NCBI GenBank assembly: GCA_900317405.1
Contig: ONGP01000001.1
Location: forward strand, 1-64,000
Reading direction: 5' to 3'
DNA from: an uncultured Prevotella sp.
GTDB lineage: Bacteria; Bacteroidota; Bacteroidia; Bacteroidales; Bacteroidaceae
DNA length: 64,000 nucleotides
In this document: one piece after another, positions 52,569-62,455 of the stretch
Position numbering within the stretch: position 1 is the first letter of the stretch
How the letters are laid out: the number at the start of each line of letters is the position of its first letter
Program-made: the position numbers and the translations under genes
Notes under the pieces: model-generated
Told to the model about the DNA's origin: nothing
What the model saw: only the letters and a program-made list of their open reading frames with translations
The model's database searches: none

Positions 52569-55523
52569 TTAGAGAGTTACCTTAACACCGAGATTATAGA
52601 AACGAGTCTGTGGCGCATAGCCAACGGCTGTCTCCATTATCTTACGATTCTTTGAAATAGTAAGGAGGTCGTTTCCGTTCAAATAGATTGAGAGAGCCTT
52701 AACAACCTTTCCGTCAAACATTTCCTTCGGGAAGTCGTAAGTAAGCTGAACCTTGCGGATGTTGAAGCGGTCGGTGCTGTACATCCAGAATGTAGATGCA
52801 GCAGCATTGTTGGCTGAGCTCAAAGTAGTCAGACGTGGGTGAGTTGCAGTAGCTGCTGTCTCAGGAGTCCAACGACCAAGGGCATTAACAGAGTATTTGC
52901 TATCACCCTGCATATAGAAATAACCTGTACCTCCGTTGTTCTTCATTCCGTAAGCACCGAACTGGCCATTACCAACCATGAAGAACGTAAAGTTCTTATA
53001 CTTAAGAGTGAGGTTTATACCAAGTGTAAGAGGAGAACCATATGTACCTGACTTGCCAAGGTCAACCTGGTCTTTGTTATCAAGTCTGCCATCACCATTC
53101 ACATCCTCATACCTCAGGTCACCAGGCTGGATGCTACCACCAATTGCTGGTGTAGGAAGACTCTTCTTCAAGGTGTACTTAGTTACACCATCAGTAGTAA
53201 CTGCGTCAAAGTCGTCATAAGTATAGAAACCAAGACACTTGTAACCACGGAGAGCATCAAGTGCATGTCCCTCAACGTGCAGGTTGTCATATTCTACGAG
53301 TTCATCATACTTCTTGTAGTTGGTCTTGAGGTAAGTACCTACTACACCAAGCTGTGCATGAACCTTACCAATCTGCTTCTGGGCTGTAATGCTGAAGTCG
53401 AGACCCTTACGGTTCTGAATATTATTGTTGATAGCGGGTTTGAATGAGCTATTAGAAAGACCTCCCGACAGATATGAAGGGAACGAACTTGGATTCTGGA
53501 TAATAAAGCCATCCATATCAGTATTAAAGAATGTAAGGTCGGTGGTAATCAGCTTATTGAAGAATGAACCACGAAGACTTACAGACCACTCCTTACGATG
53601 AATGAAGTCGAGAGATGGGTTGCTACCCATGGTAGAATATGTACGGTTTGTGCTAGAACCCTCGTTCCAAGAGAAACCGCTACCAGCAGTTGACCACAGA
53701 GCGTCGTAGAGATAGTAATACTTGGTATTAGAATCACCCATGTAAACATCGATATCCTCGTTCAGATCGCTGTATGATGCACTCAGCAGCAGATCGTCAA
53801 TACCAGTACCCTTCATAAACTTCTCCTTGGCAATATTCCAACCAATGGTAAATGAAGGTGAGATAGCCTCACGTTTTCCTTCGGCCAGACGTGCAGAGTG
53901 TACGCCAGCGATTGACATGTCAGCGAAGTAACGACCCATATAGTCGTAACCAGCCTGCAGACCCAAGTTGGCATTTGCATAGCGGTGATATGTACCACTG
54001 GCTGTGGTAGTAAACATGTTTGCGAGCAGCATACCTGTTACATGATGCTTTCCACCAAATGTATGGTCATAGTCGAAATGACCGTTCCAGCTGATAGTCT
54101 GGCGATATTTGGTATCGGCCATTGACATGGTACCAGTTACAATCTCGTCGTTCTGCTGGGTCAGAGCTACAATAGCATCCTCTGAGTTATAGTTACTCCA
54201 TGTAGGAATAAACACAGCATACTTATTATTATATGAAAGGCTATAGTTTGCAGCGTAGTCGATAGAGAACAATGTCTTGAATGACAGACCTCTTACAAAC
54301 TTATCCATATCATAGATAATACCTGCATCGAACTGGAACTGACGGCTAACGGCACGGGTTCTACCACCGAAATAGCAGTCAGCGATAACGTTAGTCTGGG
54401 TAGCCTTAGTACCACCAGGGAAATACTTTCCATCGAGAAGGTTGAGCGACTTACCAAGGATAGCAAGAGCCTTAGAAGCATTTGGGTCAACCATATCGAT
54501 TGGAATCAGCGGAGCAGCGTTCTCTGGGAAGTTTGGACGCATGCTTGCAGCCTCACCCCAGAAATTACCCTTGTTCTTATTCTCATTATAGAATGTGGCA
54601 CTTGCATTAGCATATCCCTTGATAACCTTGTTAACAACGAGGTCAACATTACCACGAACGCTGAAACGATCAGTATAGTTATCCTTTGCAGGACCGAAGT
54701 TGATAAGATCCTCCAGACGATAGTAGTTAATGTTCGTATAGAAGTGAGCACGATTACCACCACCCTGAATCTCCAAAGTCGCATCCGAACGGTTATATGC
54801 CTTGCGGATATACTCGTCTGAATAGTAATTTACATTAGGATAACGATAAGGATTCAAACCTGAAGCATGGTTATAGATATCCTGCTGAGAGTACTTAGGA
54901 TCAAGACCGTCGTTAGCACGAGCCTCGTTGTAGAGAGTCATGTACTCTGCAGAACCAAGATACTGAGGGAATTCCTTAGCTACATGGAAACCTGTATTGG
55001 CATTGGCCTGAATCTGAAGACCGTCAACCTTACCACGCTTAGTTGTGATCAGGATAGCACCCTTGGCAGCCTTGGCACCATAGAGAACTACAGCCTGTGC
55101 ACCCTTAAGGAAGGTAATCTGCTCAATCTCAGAAGGAAGTACATTGTTAGATGGACGCTTAACACCATCGATGATAACGAGCGGCAGGTTATCATTGTCA
55201 TTTGTGTCAAGAAAGTCATGTTTATTACCATTAAGGTATGTGACGTTATTTTCCTGACCCCAGAGATTACTGCCATTCCATCCGCCGACAAGAGCATACA
55301 TGTCTTCAAGGCTGCCCATGGTGTAATCCTTCTTCTGGAGTTCTTCCATGTCAACATACGAAACACCTCCGAGAAGATGATCGGCATCCTTGTCGCGGAA
55401 AGCAACATGGACTTTCTTTTTCACCACAGCAGAATCAGCACCGTCAGCAGTCTGGGCATTAGCCGTCACTGGCGAAGCAGCCAACATGGCAAAGAGAAAT
55501 ATGTTTGTTTTTATATGTTTCAT
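52569..55523 (-). CDS. xusC: SusC-like TonB-dependent transporter lacking the N-terminal Ig-like domain
   Basis: The start is set at 55523 (MKHIKTNIF); the longer ORF would use a TTG. A signal peptide (about 1-24) is followed almost at once by the plug domain (PLVIIDGVKRP, VLYGAKAAKGAILITTKRG) and a 22-strand barrel, about 984 aa in all. The usual carboxypeptidase-regulatory-like domain before the plug, present in the first SusC of this operon, is missing, and no clear TonB box is visible. It imports oligosaccharides with its SusD partner. It lies between the first SusD and second SusD genes; heptad repeats precede its ATG. Confidence 0.92.
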   Translation of the reverse strand: MKHIKTNIFLFAMLAASPVTANAQTADGADSAVVKKKVHVAFRDKDADHLLGGVSYVDMEELQKKDYTMGSLEDMYALVGGWNGSNLWGQENNVTYLNGNKHDFLDTNDNDNLPLVIIDGVKRPSNNVLPSEIEQITFLKGAQAVVLYGAKAAKGAILITTKRGKVDGLQIQANANTGFHVAKEFPQYLGSAEYMTLYNEARANDGLDPKYSQQDIYNHASGLNPYRYPNVNYYSDEYIRKAYNRSDATLEIQGGGNRAHFYTNINYYRLEDLINFGPAKDNYTDRFSVRGNVDLVVNKVIKGYANASATFYNENKNKGNFWGEAASMRPNFPENAAPLIPIDMVDPNASKALAILGKSLNLLDGKYFPGGTKATQTNVIADCYFGGRTRAVSRQFQFDAGIIYDMDKFVRGLSFKTLFSIDYAANYSLSYNNKYAVFIPTWSNYNSEDAIVALTQQNDEIVTGTMSMADTKYRQTISWNGHFDYDHTFGGKHHVTGMLLANMFTTTASGTYHRYANANLGLQAGYDYMGRYFADMSIAGVHSARLAEGKREAISPSFTIGWNIAKEKFMKGTGIDDLLLSASYSDLNEDIDVYMGDSNTKYYYLYDALWSTAGSGFSWNEGSSTNRTYSTMGSNPSLDFIHRKEWSVSLRGSFFNKLITTDLTFFNTDMDGFIIQNPSSFPSYLSGGLSNSSFKPAINNNIQNRKGLDFSITAQKQIGKVHAQLGVVGTYLKTNYKKYDELVEYDNLHVEGHALDALRGYKCLGFYTYDDFDAVTTDGVTKYTLKKSLPTPAIGGSIQPGDLRYEDVNGDGRLDNKDQVDLGKSGTYGSPLTLGINLTLKYKNFTFFMVGNGQFGAYGMKNNGGTGYFYMQGDSKYSVNALGRWTPETAATATHPRLTTLSSANNAAASTFWMYSTDRFNIRKVQLTYDFPKEMFDGKVVKALSIYLNGNDLLTISKNRKIMETAVGYAPQTRFYNLGVKVTL

Positions 55524-55529
55524 AATCTT

Positions 55530-55563
55530 AATTATCAATTATCAATTTTCGATTCTCAATTGA
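55530..55563. repeat. Degenerate heptad repeats before the second SusC start
   Basis: AATTATC, AATTATC, AATTTTC, GATTCTC and a partial AATTGA follow each other from the second SusC leader to just before the first SusD stop. Confidence 0.7.
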
Positions 55564-57585
55564 TTACCATCCTGGATTCTGCTTAAATCCTTCGTAAAGA
55601 TATGTATCCTTGTCGGGAAGTGGGAACCAGTAGTGCTTTGACTCCAAGCGACGGGTGATAAGATCTTCTCTGTGGAAGTTTCCTACCTGCGCATCCTTTG
55701 GATCGTGATCCTTGAACCAAGAATCCTTTTCCAGGCGCTCGAACTCATGAGAGTACTTAACAGTGTAAGGAGGCTCAGTAAGAAGGAGCCAACGCTGAAG
55801 GTCGCACCAACGGAAGCCTTCGAATGAAAGCTCTACAGCACGCTCACGACGAATTTCGTCGATGAAATGCTCTCTGGTATCCATAAGGTTAGCCTGTACA
55901 TGCTCCATAGGATAATCGTCAGAGTTTACACGATCACGAAGTACATTGATAGCATCAACAGCAGAGTATGGGCAATAAGATGGTTTATCCTTCAACTCAC
56001 TTGCACTTGTTGCAATAGCAGCCTTAGCCTCTGCATACATCAGATAGATCTCAGCAAGACGCATATAAGGCAGATAGCACTGGAATGCGTGATCGTAATC
56101 ATACCACTTGTCACCCTCGTTACACTGGTGAGGAATCAGCTTCTGAATGAAGTAACCTGTGCTACTTGCATTATCAACAGCACGCATAGCACCACCTGTG
56201 TAAAGGTCGCAGTACTCAAGCTTCTTCTGGTTAGCATCGAGAGCATCGGTGCTCAGTACATAGTGGAAACCATCGAACACGAAATCATGATAGAAGCGTG
56301 GGTCACGATCCTTAAAAGGATGCTCAGGATCCCAGCCCGACTTCTCGTTCAGCACCAACTCACCATTCTGTACCAGATAGATAGGCTGTCCGTTTGCCAT
56401 ACCGTACTGGTCAACGAGGTTAGCTGTTGGGTGATGGATAATGTTATCATGAGCTACAAGACCTGCAACCTTAGGACCAAAGATCTTAGCACAGTTCCAG
56501 TTGGCTTTGTTCACGCCGGGATAAGCACCGCGGAAGATTGCCTCGGTAGAGCCTGGCATTTTCCAACTCTGCTTATGGGTCCAGAAGATGTCAGAGTAAT
56601 TAGTCTCTGCATTCTCATCACGCTCCTGGTCATAAAGACTAGAATACTTATACTCTGCGAGTTTATACTTTACAGTTCCTCTCTTAACCAAATCAAGAGC
56701 TTTGCCTAAAGTCTCGGCTGCCTTCTTACAGTAAGCTACATCATAATCGTATGTCTTACCATTAGCACTTGCACCAAGGAGCTGGGCAACGCCACCATTC
56801 TTAGTCTTCTCAAACTCCTTCATAAGTGGAGAACCTGCCCAAAGGTAAACCTTACCAAGGTAGCAGAGAGCCATAAACTTGTTGACACGCAGGTCGTTCT
56901 TTCCCGATTCCTGCATACCAGCCAGTGTCTCATCCCAATCGTATGGCAGAAGATCAAATGCTCTTTCGAAATCCTCTGCACAACGGTCGGCACACTCCTG
57001 GAAAGAAAGACGTGGAAGCTCAGGAATAGCATTAGCCTCAAAAGCCTCATCGATATATGGCATACCACCGAAGTAGCACATCAACTCGAAGTGCCACCAT
57101 GCACGGAAGAAGTACATCTGTCCGAGCAACAGGTCACGCTCTTCATCGGTACCAACAAGCGACTTAATGTTCTCAATACCCAAGTTACACTTACGGATAC
57201 AGTACCACGAGTTGTCCCAAAGTGACTGACGTCTGCCGTTATAGGTATTGCCCTTCAGCCAGCACTGGTTGTTGCTAACCCAGTTACGATAGTTACCAAG
57301 GTCAACCTGATGATCCATGTGAGCATATCCCTCAGGGTTGTGAACAGCATCGTCACCGAAGTTCCATGCAGTACAATAGTTACAACTCTCCTTATCGGGG
57401 ATCAGGTTATAGATTTCCTCTATATATCCCTGAAAATTGCGGAAGTTCTTGAATGCCTCATCCTCTGCCACGATAGACTCAGGATCCTTATCGAGCCAAT
57501 CGGTGCACGAAGTGAAGGATGCAGCGCCAGCAAAGAGGAGCAGCGAACCACACAACAGGGATTTGATGTTATTATAATATTTCAT
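55564..57585 (-). CDS. xusB: SusD-like glycan-binding lipoprotein (first pair)
   Basis: A 673-aa SusD-family lipoprotein. The start is set at 57585 (MKYYNNIKS), which gives a signal with lipobox FTSC. An alternative ATG at 57600 overlaps the SusC stop by 1 nt. Family landmarks: a helical core with RLAEIYLMYAEAKAA, the FRWCDLQRW motif, and a C-terminal PLPDKDTYLYEG segment ending in QNPGW. It caps the first SusC of the operon and should bind xylan oligosaccharides. It is followed by the second SusC after about 40 nt containing heptad repeats. Confidence 0.93.
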   Translation of the reverse strand: MKYYNNIKSLLCGSLLLFAGAASFTSCTDWLDKDPESIVAEDEAFKNFRNFQGYIEEIYNLIPDKESCNYCTAWNFGDDAVHNPEGYAHMDHQVDLGNYRNWVSNNQCWLKGNTYNGRRQSLWDNSWYCIRKCNLGIENIKSLVGTDEERDLLLGQMYFFRAWWHFELMCYFGGMPYIDEAFEANAIPELPRLSFQECADRCAEDFERAFDLLPYDWDETLAGMQESGKNDLRVNKFMALCYLGKVYLWAGSPLMKEFEKTKNGGVAQLLGASANGKTYDYDVAYCKKAAETLGKALDLVKRGTVKYKLAEYKYSSLYDQERDENAETNYSDIFWTHKQSWKMPGSTEAIFRGAYPGVNKANWNCAKIFGPKVAGLVAHDNIIHHPTANLVDQYGMANGQPIYLVQNGELVLNEKSGWDPEHPFKDRDPRFYHDFVFDGFHYVLSTDALDANQKKLEYCDLYTGGAMRAVDNASSTGYFIQKLIPHQCNEGDKWYDYDHAFQCYLPYMRLAEIYLMYAEAKAAIATSASELKDKPSYCPYSAVDAINVLRDRVNSDDYPMEHVQANLMDTREHFIDEIRRERAVELSFEGFRWCDLQRWLLLTEPPYTVKYSHEFERLEKDSWFKDHDPKDAQVGNFHREDLITRRLESKHYWFPLPDKDTYLYEGFKQNPGW

Positions 57586-57599
57586 AATAGTATATGCCA

Positions 57600-60500
57600 T
57601 TAAATGTTTAGCTTAATTCCGAAGTTATAACGTCTAACAGTTGGGTAAGCACCGCCACCACCACTGAATCCGTAGTTACTCTCACGGTCATCAGGCATCT
57701 TTGTAATCAGGAAGAGGTTGTTACCATTCAGATAAACCTTCAGGCTAGAGAAACCAAGTTTCTTAATCCAACCCTTAGTCCATGTGTAAGCTACCTCAAC
57801 GTTCTTCAGACGGAAGTAAGAACCATCATACAGATACTGTGTACCATCGTTGTAAGAAACCTGAGTAGTGAAGCGTGGTACTACTACCTCGCCAGTACCA
57901 TCTACAGGATTCCACCATGTACCATTATCATACACTGTGAGAAGCTTGTTGTTGAAAGAAGAAAGACCTACGTCACGTGTTACACCTGTTGCACCATAAA
58001 GCTGTGCGAACATGCTCCAACCTTTCCACTCCCAACCGATAGTAGCGTTGTAAGTGTGCTCTGGAGTTCCTGTGTATCCGTAAGGAGCCTGGTCGTTTGT
58101 CTCGTCTACAACACCATCACCATTGAAGTCAACGATGTAGTGGTCGCCAATGAGTACCTGGCTATCGTCCTTCTCGCGCGCAGGTGTACTATATAATTCA
58201 TCATAGCTGCTGATATAGCCATTGTCGATGAATGACCAGTACTGTCCCTGTGAATAGCCCTTAGCCTTGCGGTAAGCAGGAATCAGTTCGGGGTCGTCCT
58301 TCTCCTTAATTACGTTGTGAGCATAAGTATAGTTGGTATTAGCCCAGAAGCGCATGCCATTGTTCAGCACCTTGTTGAAACGCAACTCAACCTCGAAACC
58401 TGAGTTCTTAATCTTACCCTTGTTGATATCAGGGGTAGTTAATGCACCAAAATATGAAGGAACCGAACGGTTAGCACCAGAGATAAAGATGTCATAACGA
58501 TCATCGCGGAACCAGTCGAAGCTACCTGCGAACATACCATGCAGGAATGCATAGTCGAAACCAAGGTTCATCTTCTTAACAGTTGCCCAGCGAAGGTCAG
58601 GCATTGCAATACCGGCTTCCCTATATCCAACGAACTGGCTAGCAGAACCGTCGACAGCCATATTGAAACCATTACCGCTATTGGTTACTTCCCAGATAGT
58701 AAGGTAAGCAAAACGTGAACCAGAGCTGTCATCACCAATCTCACCATAAGAACCACGGATCTTAAGCATATCAATGATACCCTTGTCCTTAAGTGGCTTC
58801 ATAAACTTCTCTTCTGAAATCATCCATCCAGCAGCTCCTGATGCGAAGAATGCGAAACGGTTGTCGGGAGAGAACTTCTGTGAACCATTGTAAGCACCGT
58901 TAATCTCGGCGAAGTATCTGCTCTTATAGTCATAGGTGGTACGGAATACCCAGTCCTCACGGCGCCACTCAAGCTCAGAATTACCAGCATTGATACGACG
59001 CTTCCAGTTACCCATGGCTGTAATGTTGTGATCACCGAACTGACGACCCCAGAACAACTGAAGTGACATCTCGGTTGCACGGCTTGTATAGCTTATGCTA
59101 CCAGCATTTGTAGTCCAGTCGCGGCTCTCATAGAAGTCGAAACCTGTTGTTGCATCGATTTCATCACCCCAGATCATCTGACCAACCTCAGGAAGCATGT
59201 ATGCCTTCTTAACGGTGTGAAGGTCAGAAATACCGCGGCTACCCTCGTTGAACTGGTTGTCCCAAGAGATAGTACCACGAGCAACAAGTCCCTTAGTTAC
59301 GAAGTCCAGCTTCTGCTCAAGGGCGAAGTCGGTGAATACTCGTGTGATTGTATTCAACTCATAACCTGATGTTGATACACTCTGTGGAGAGTTCTCGATG
59401 TTAGATACCAGAGGATAGTAACCCCATGATCCATCAGAGAACTGAACGGGGAAGAGGTTAGGTGCCATACCGTATGCACCAGCCCACTTCTGCTGCTGGA
59501 AGAACTCACCATTATTACCATAATAATAACGTGGAGTCTTCTGCTGTGCATTAGAACCAGCCAGGTTAACCTTGAACTGTGTGGTCTTTGTAATCTGGAA
59601 GTCAAGGTTTGAACGTACATTCAAACGATTGTAAGTATAACCTCCTTCATAACCCTGACGGTTGTCCCATACCTTTGTCATATCACCCTCATTCTGGAAG
59701 TCGAAAGCAACGAAGTACTTAACGAACTGTGTACCACCAGAGATATTCAGGTTGGTATTATATGACAAAGCTGTTTTATTAAACATCTCATCCTGCCAGT
59801 CTACGTTAGCATAACGCTCTGCCTGACTGTACTCACCGAGGTAGGTACCATCAGCAGCGTAGTTTGGCTTAACTGTATGGTCCTGATTACGGAAGTTGTT
59901 GATGAATGTCTGTGGACGGTAGTAAGCCCAAGAAGCATCACCACCGATGGCGAGCTCATGCTCGATAGCCTGATTACGATACATGTAGCCATCGTAAGAG
60001 TCGTACTTACGTGGAAGCTTAGACACAGCCTTCAATGTAGCGTTGAAACCTACATCGATACGAGCCTTACCTTCCTGACCACGCTTAGTGGTAATCAGAA
60101 TTACACCATTTGCACCCTCCACACCGTAAACGGCTGTGGCAGATGCATCCTTCAATACAGAAACAGTAGCTACTGACGTTACGTCAACAGACTTGATTTC
60201 ACGCTTAACACCATCCACGAGGATAAGAGGCTGAGCATCCTGGTTCCAGGCTGCTGCACCACGTATATAAATACGAGGGTCTTCTTCACCTGGCTGACCT
60301 GTAGAAGCGATTGTTGCAATACCTGGCAGGTTACCAGTAAGGGCGGCACTTACGCTACCGATACCAGCTGCACGCTCAAGAACTTCACCTGTGGTCTGAG
60401 TGATAGCACCTACCACTGAGGCCTTTTTCTGTTGGCCGAAACCTACTACTACGACTTCCTCCAACTGGGTGTCGTCCTGCAGCGAAACCTTAAATTCGCG

Positions 60501-60788
60501 CTGCTTACCAATCTTCACTTCCTTTGAGGTCATACCTACATAGGAAATAACTAGCACGGTGTGCTCTGATGGAACCTTCAATACGAAGTTACCATCGAAA
60601 TCTGTAACCGTACCTACAGAGGTTTGTCCTTTAACCACTACCGAGGCACCAATCAATGGCTCCATGGCATTGTCTGTGACCGTACCCTTTACCGTAATGC
60701 CGTTCTGGGCCAGCACCGGAGTGCAGAACGCCAACAGCATCAAGATGGTTGGAAAAGTCTGTCTAATCAATTGCTTTAGATTCTTCAT
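57600..60788 (-). CDS. xusA: SusC-like TonB-dependent transporter (first pair)
   Basis: A full-length 1062-aa SusC. It has a signal peptide (about 1-27) and a carboxypeptidase-regulatory-like domain (about 30-110, GTVTDNAMEPLIGASV). The TonB-box region is LEEVVVVGFG. The plug (RIYIRGAAAW, GVNGVILITTKRGQ-type motifs) and barrel follow. It imports xylo-oligosaccharides across the outer membrane with energy from TonB-ExbBD, which is not encoded here. It is the first gene of the seven-gene xus operon, with a leader of about 65 nt behind an operator-bearing promoter at 60860-60925. Gene order matches xusABCDE-xyn10C of rumen Prevotella. Confidence 0.95.
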   Translation of the reverse strand: MKNLKQLIRQTFPTILMLLAFCTPVLAQNGITVKGTVTDNAMEPLIGASVVVKGQTSVGTVTDFDGNFVLKVPSEHTVLVISYVGMTSKEVKIGKQREFKVSLQDDTQLEEVVVVGFGQQKKASVVGAITQTTGEVLERAAGIGSVSAALTGNLPGIATIASTGQPGEEDPRIYIRGAAAWNQDAQPLILVDGVKREIKSVDVTSVATVSVLKDASATAVYGVEGANGVILITTKRGQEGKARIDVGFNATLKAVSKLPRKYDSYDGYMYRNQAIEHELAIGGDASWAYYRPQTFINNFRNQDHTVKPNYAADGTYLGEYSQAERYANVDWQDEMFNKTALSYNTNLNISGGTQFVKYFVAFDFQNEGDMTKVWDNRQGYEGGYTYNRLNVRSNLDFQITKTTQFKVNLAGSNAQQKTPRYYYGNNGEFFQQQKWAGAYGMAPNLFPVQFSDGSWGYYPLVSNIENSPQSVSTSGYELNTITRVFTDFALEQKLDFVTKGLVARGTISWDNQFNEGSRGISDLHTVKKAYMLPEVGQMIWGDEIDATTGFDFYESRDWTTNAGSISYTSRATEMSLQLFWGRQFGDHNITAMGNWKRRINAGNSELEWRREDWVFRTTYDYKSRYFAEINGAYNGSQKFSPDNRFAFFASGAAGWMISEEKFMKPLKDKGIIDMLKIRGSYGEIGDDSSGSRFAYLTIWEVTNSGNGFNMAVDGSASQFVGYREAGIAMPDLRWATVKKMNLGFDYAFLHGMFAGSFDWFRDDRYDIFISGANRSVPSYFGALTTPDINKGKIKNSGFEVELRFNKVLNNGMRFWANTNYTYAHNVIKEKDDPELIPAYRKAKGYSQGQYWSFIDNGYISSYDELYSTPAREKDDSQVLIGDHYIVDFNGDGVVDETNDQAPYGYTGTPEHTYNATIGWEWKGWSMFAQLYGATGVTRDVGLSSFNNKLLTVYDNGTWWNPVDGTGEVVVPRFTTQVSYNDGTQYLYDGSYFRLKNVEVAYTWTKGWIKKLGFSSLKVYLNGNNLFLITKMPDDRESNYGFSGGGGAYPTVRRYNFGIKLNI

Positions 60789-60859
60789 TTTGACAGATTT
60801 TGATACATAATGTTATTAATTTGTTAGTTATTTAATCTCATGATTTATTATTCTGGGTG

Positions 60860-60925
60860 CAAAGGTACTAATATTAAATATTATACTATTTGTAAAATGT
60901 TACATAAACTTTAGAATTTGTAACA
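60860..60925 (-). promoter_or_regulatory. Putative HTCS-activated promoter of the xus operon
   Basis: TACCTTTG (minus, 60860-60867) followed by GCACCCA. Exactly 35 nt upstream lies the 23-bp element at 60903-60925, coding strand TGTTACA, AATTC, TAAAGT, TTATG. It is the best-conserved copy together with that of GH10-CE1. Confidence 0.8.
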
Positions 60926-60942
60926 CATGTTTAAATATATAG

Positions 60943-60962
60943 TTAAAACAGGCTTCTACCGC
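60943..60962 (-). terminator. Weak hairpin at the end of the second CxxCH gene
   Basis: AGGC and GCCT on the minus strand enclose a 7-nt loop that includes the stop codon, followed by GTTTTAA. The four-pair stem is marginal. Confidence 0.3.
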
Positions 60963-62455
60963 CTATATATAGTAGATATTCGGCTATCTCCATTAACTTT
61001 TTTTGCAACCTCATGACTGTCGTAATTCACTGGTCTGGATGTAAAATCCGGAGTGTTAAAAGAGTACATTGTATCTCTATAATACGACTTAGGATTTCGC
61101 TGCGGCAACAAAAATGGCTTAGTTATCTTTCCATGTTTATCGATCGACGAGAGGTATATCTGGGTATACAGTCCATTCTCACGTCGACTGGTAAACAAGA
61201 ACCATCTGCTGTTCTGATTCCAGTTGTGCCAGCTTTCGGTTCTGTCACTATTCACCTCCGTCATAGGTCGGGTTTCACCCGTCTGCAAATCCATCAACCA
61301 TAAGTCGGCCTCAGGATGCCAGATTGAGAAATATCCATAGTCTGTCTGAGTGTACATCAGGTATCGACCATCATACGAGGGGCGTGGCCAAGTAAAACTC
61401 TTGTCAGCCGCAGCTGCATTCAACAGAGTATCTACCTTGTCGCCAAGTTTCCCGGTATTCTCATCAAAACTGATGCGACAAAGACTGTATTTCTCCTTGT
61501 CGTAATCTGTGGGATAAACCTGACGCTTGGCTGTTGTAAAATAGAGCCACTTGCCATCAGGCGAGAAAGCGGGCGTATTCTCTGCCCAATATTTCTTCAT
61601 AATGATGGTATCTGCCAGGATTGTGTGAGTCTTGGTATCATAGACAAAAACATCAGATGATGCGTCGTAAACCTCGATACGCTTATTTTTCTTATTGGTA
61701 TGAAACATCTGCGAGGTCTTATTGGTAGAAAATGCGCAATAACGACCACCAGGATTCCAATACGGATATACCATCGAACCTCCCAATGAGTCGTTCTTGG
61801 CCTTCAGCACCTCCATGTCTTCTGCGCTTATTACAGTTGCACCATGATTTCCACGTACATGGAACACAAACTGGTCGGGATTAGTACGATTAGCTGTATG
61901 ACAGTTGATGCACTGATTGGGTGTCTGGGTATTTTCCAACAAAGGTTCCTCGTCAAAATTACTCAGATTGCGCTGATATAATCCCATCTTACTATACATC
62001 TCATAGCTAGGTGGGATACGTCGGTAAGTGATACCCCATGCATCCAGGGTTTCATCGCTAACATTTATCGTAAAGTCTTGATAACCAACCCATTGCCCAT
62101 CTTTCTGCGCACATACGGTATACGTCAGCACCCCACCCTTGTTCTGTGCCAACAGCTGGTGCCAATCGTCAATATCAAAAACAGCATAATCGCCGTTAGC
62201 ATGAATACTTCCTCCTTTTGAACCCTTAACCTCAACGTCTATGACATCAACTTCGTCGTCGGCCATAGAAAAATTAAGCGGGGCGATATCTGCAGGAATC
62301 GTAACGCCTATATAGTCAGGATAGATTTCTGGCATCTGGCTGACCTTGCGAACATCCACAGGTTTGCTGCTGCATGCAGCCAAACAGACTGCCAGCATCA
62401 AGCCCCCGGCTCGGATCACCTTATTAATAAAAGAAAACATCTTCTCCATTTTCAT
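60956..62455 (-). CDS. CxxCH-containing beta-propeller (PD40/TolB-like) lipoprotein, copy 2
   Basis: A 499-aa lipoprotein (lipobox LAAC, Cys28). It has the same plan as the protein at 41956-43458: an N-terminal sandwich, a CINCH motif (Cys182, Cys185, His186), then propeller blades (FSPDGKWLYF, PSYDGRYLMY, NQNSRWFLF). Long identical stretches such as MDLQTGETRPMTEV versus MDLQTGVARNMEEI show common descent. Its start lies inside the preceding membrane-protein gene (32-nt overlap), so translation is probably coupled. The function is unknown; the conserved heme-type motif is its most distinctive feature. Confidence 0.82.
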   Translation of the reverse strand: MKMEKMFSFINKVIRAGGLMLAVCLAACSSKPVDVRKVSQMPEIYPDYIGVTIPADIAPLNFSMADDEVDVIDVEVKGSKGGSIHANGDYAVFDIDDWHQLLAQNKGGVLTYTVCAQKDGQWVGYQDFTINVSDETLDAWGITYRRIPPSYEMYSKMGLYQRNLSNFDEEPLLENTQTPNQCINCHTANRTNPDQFVFHVRGNHGATVISAEDMEVLKAKNDSLGGSMVYPYWNPGGRYCAFSTNKTSQMFHTNKKNKRIEVYDASSDVFVYDTKTHTILADTIIMKKYWAENTPAFSPDGKWLYFTTAKRQVYPTDYDKEKYSLCRISFDENTGKLGDKVDTLLNAAAADKSFTWPRPSYDGRYLMYTQTDYGYFSIWHPEADLWLMDLQTGETRPMTEVNSDRTESWHNWNQNSRWFLFTSRRENGLYTQIYLSSIDKHGKITKPFLLPQRNPKSYYRDTMYSFNTPDFTSRPVNYDSHEVAKKVNGDSRISTIYRR

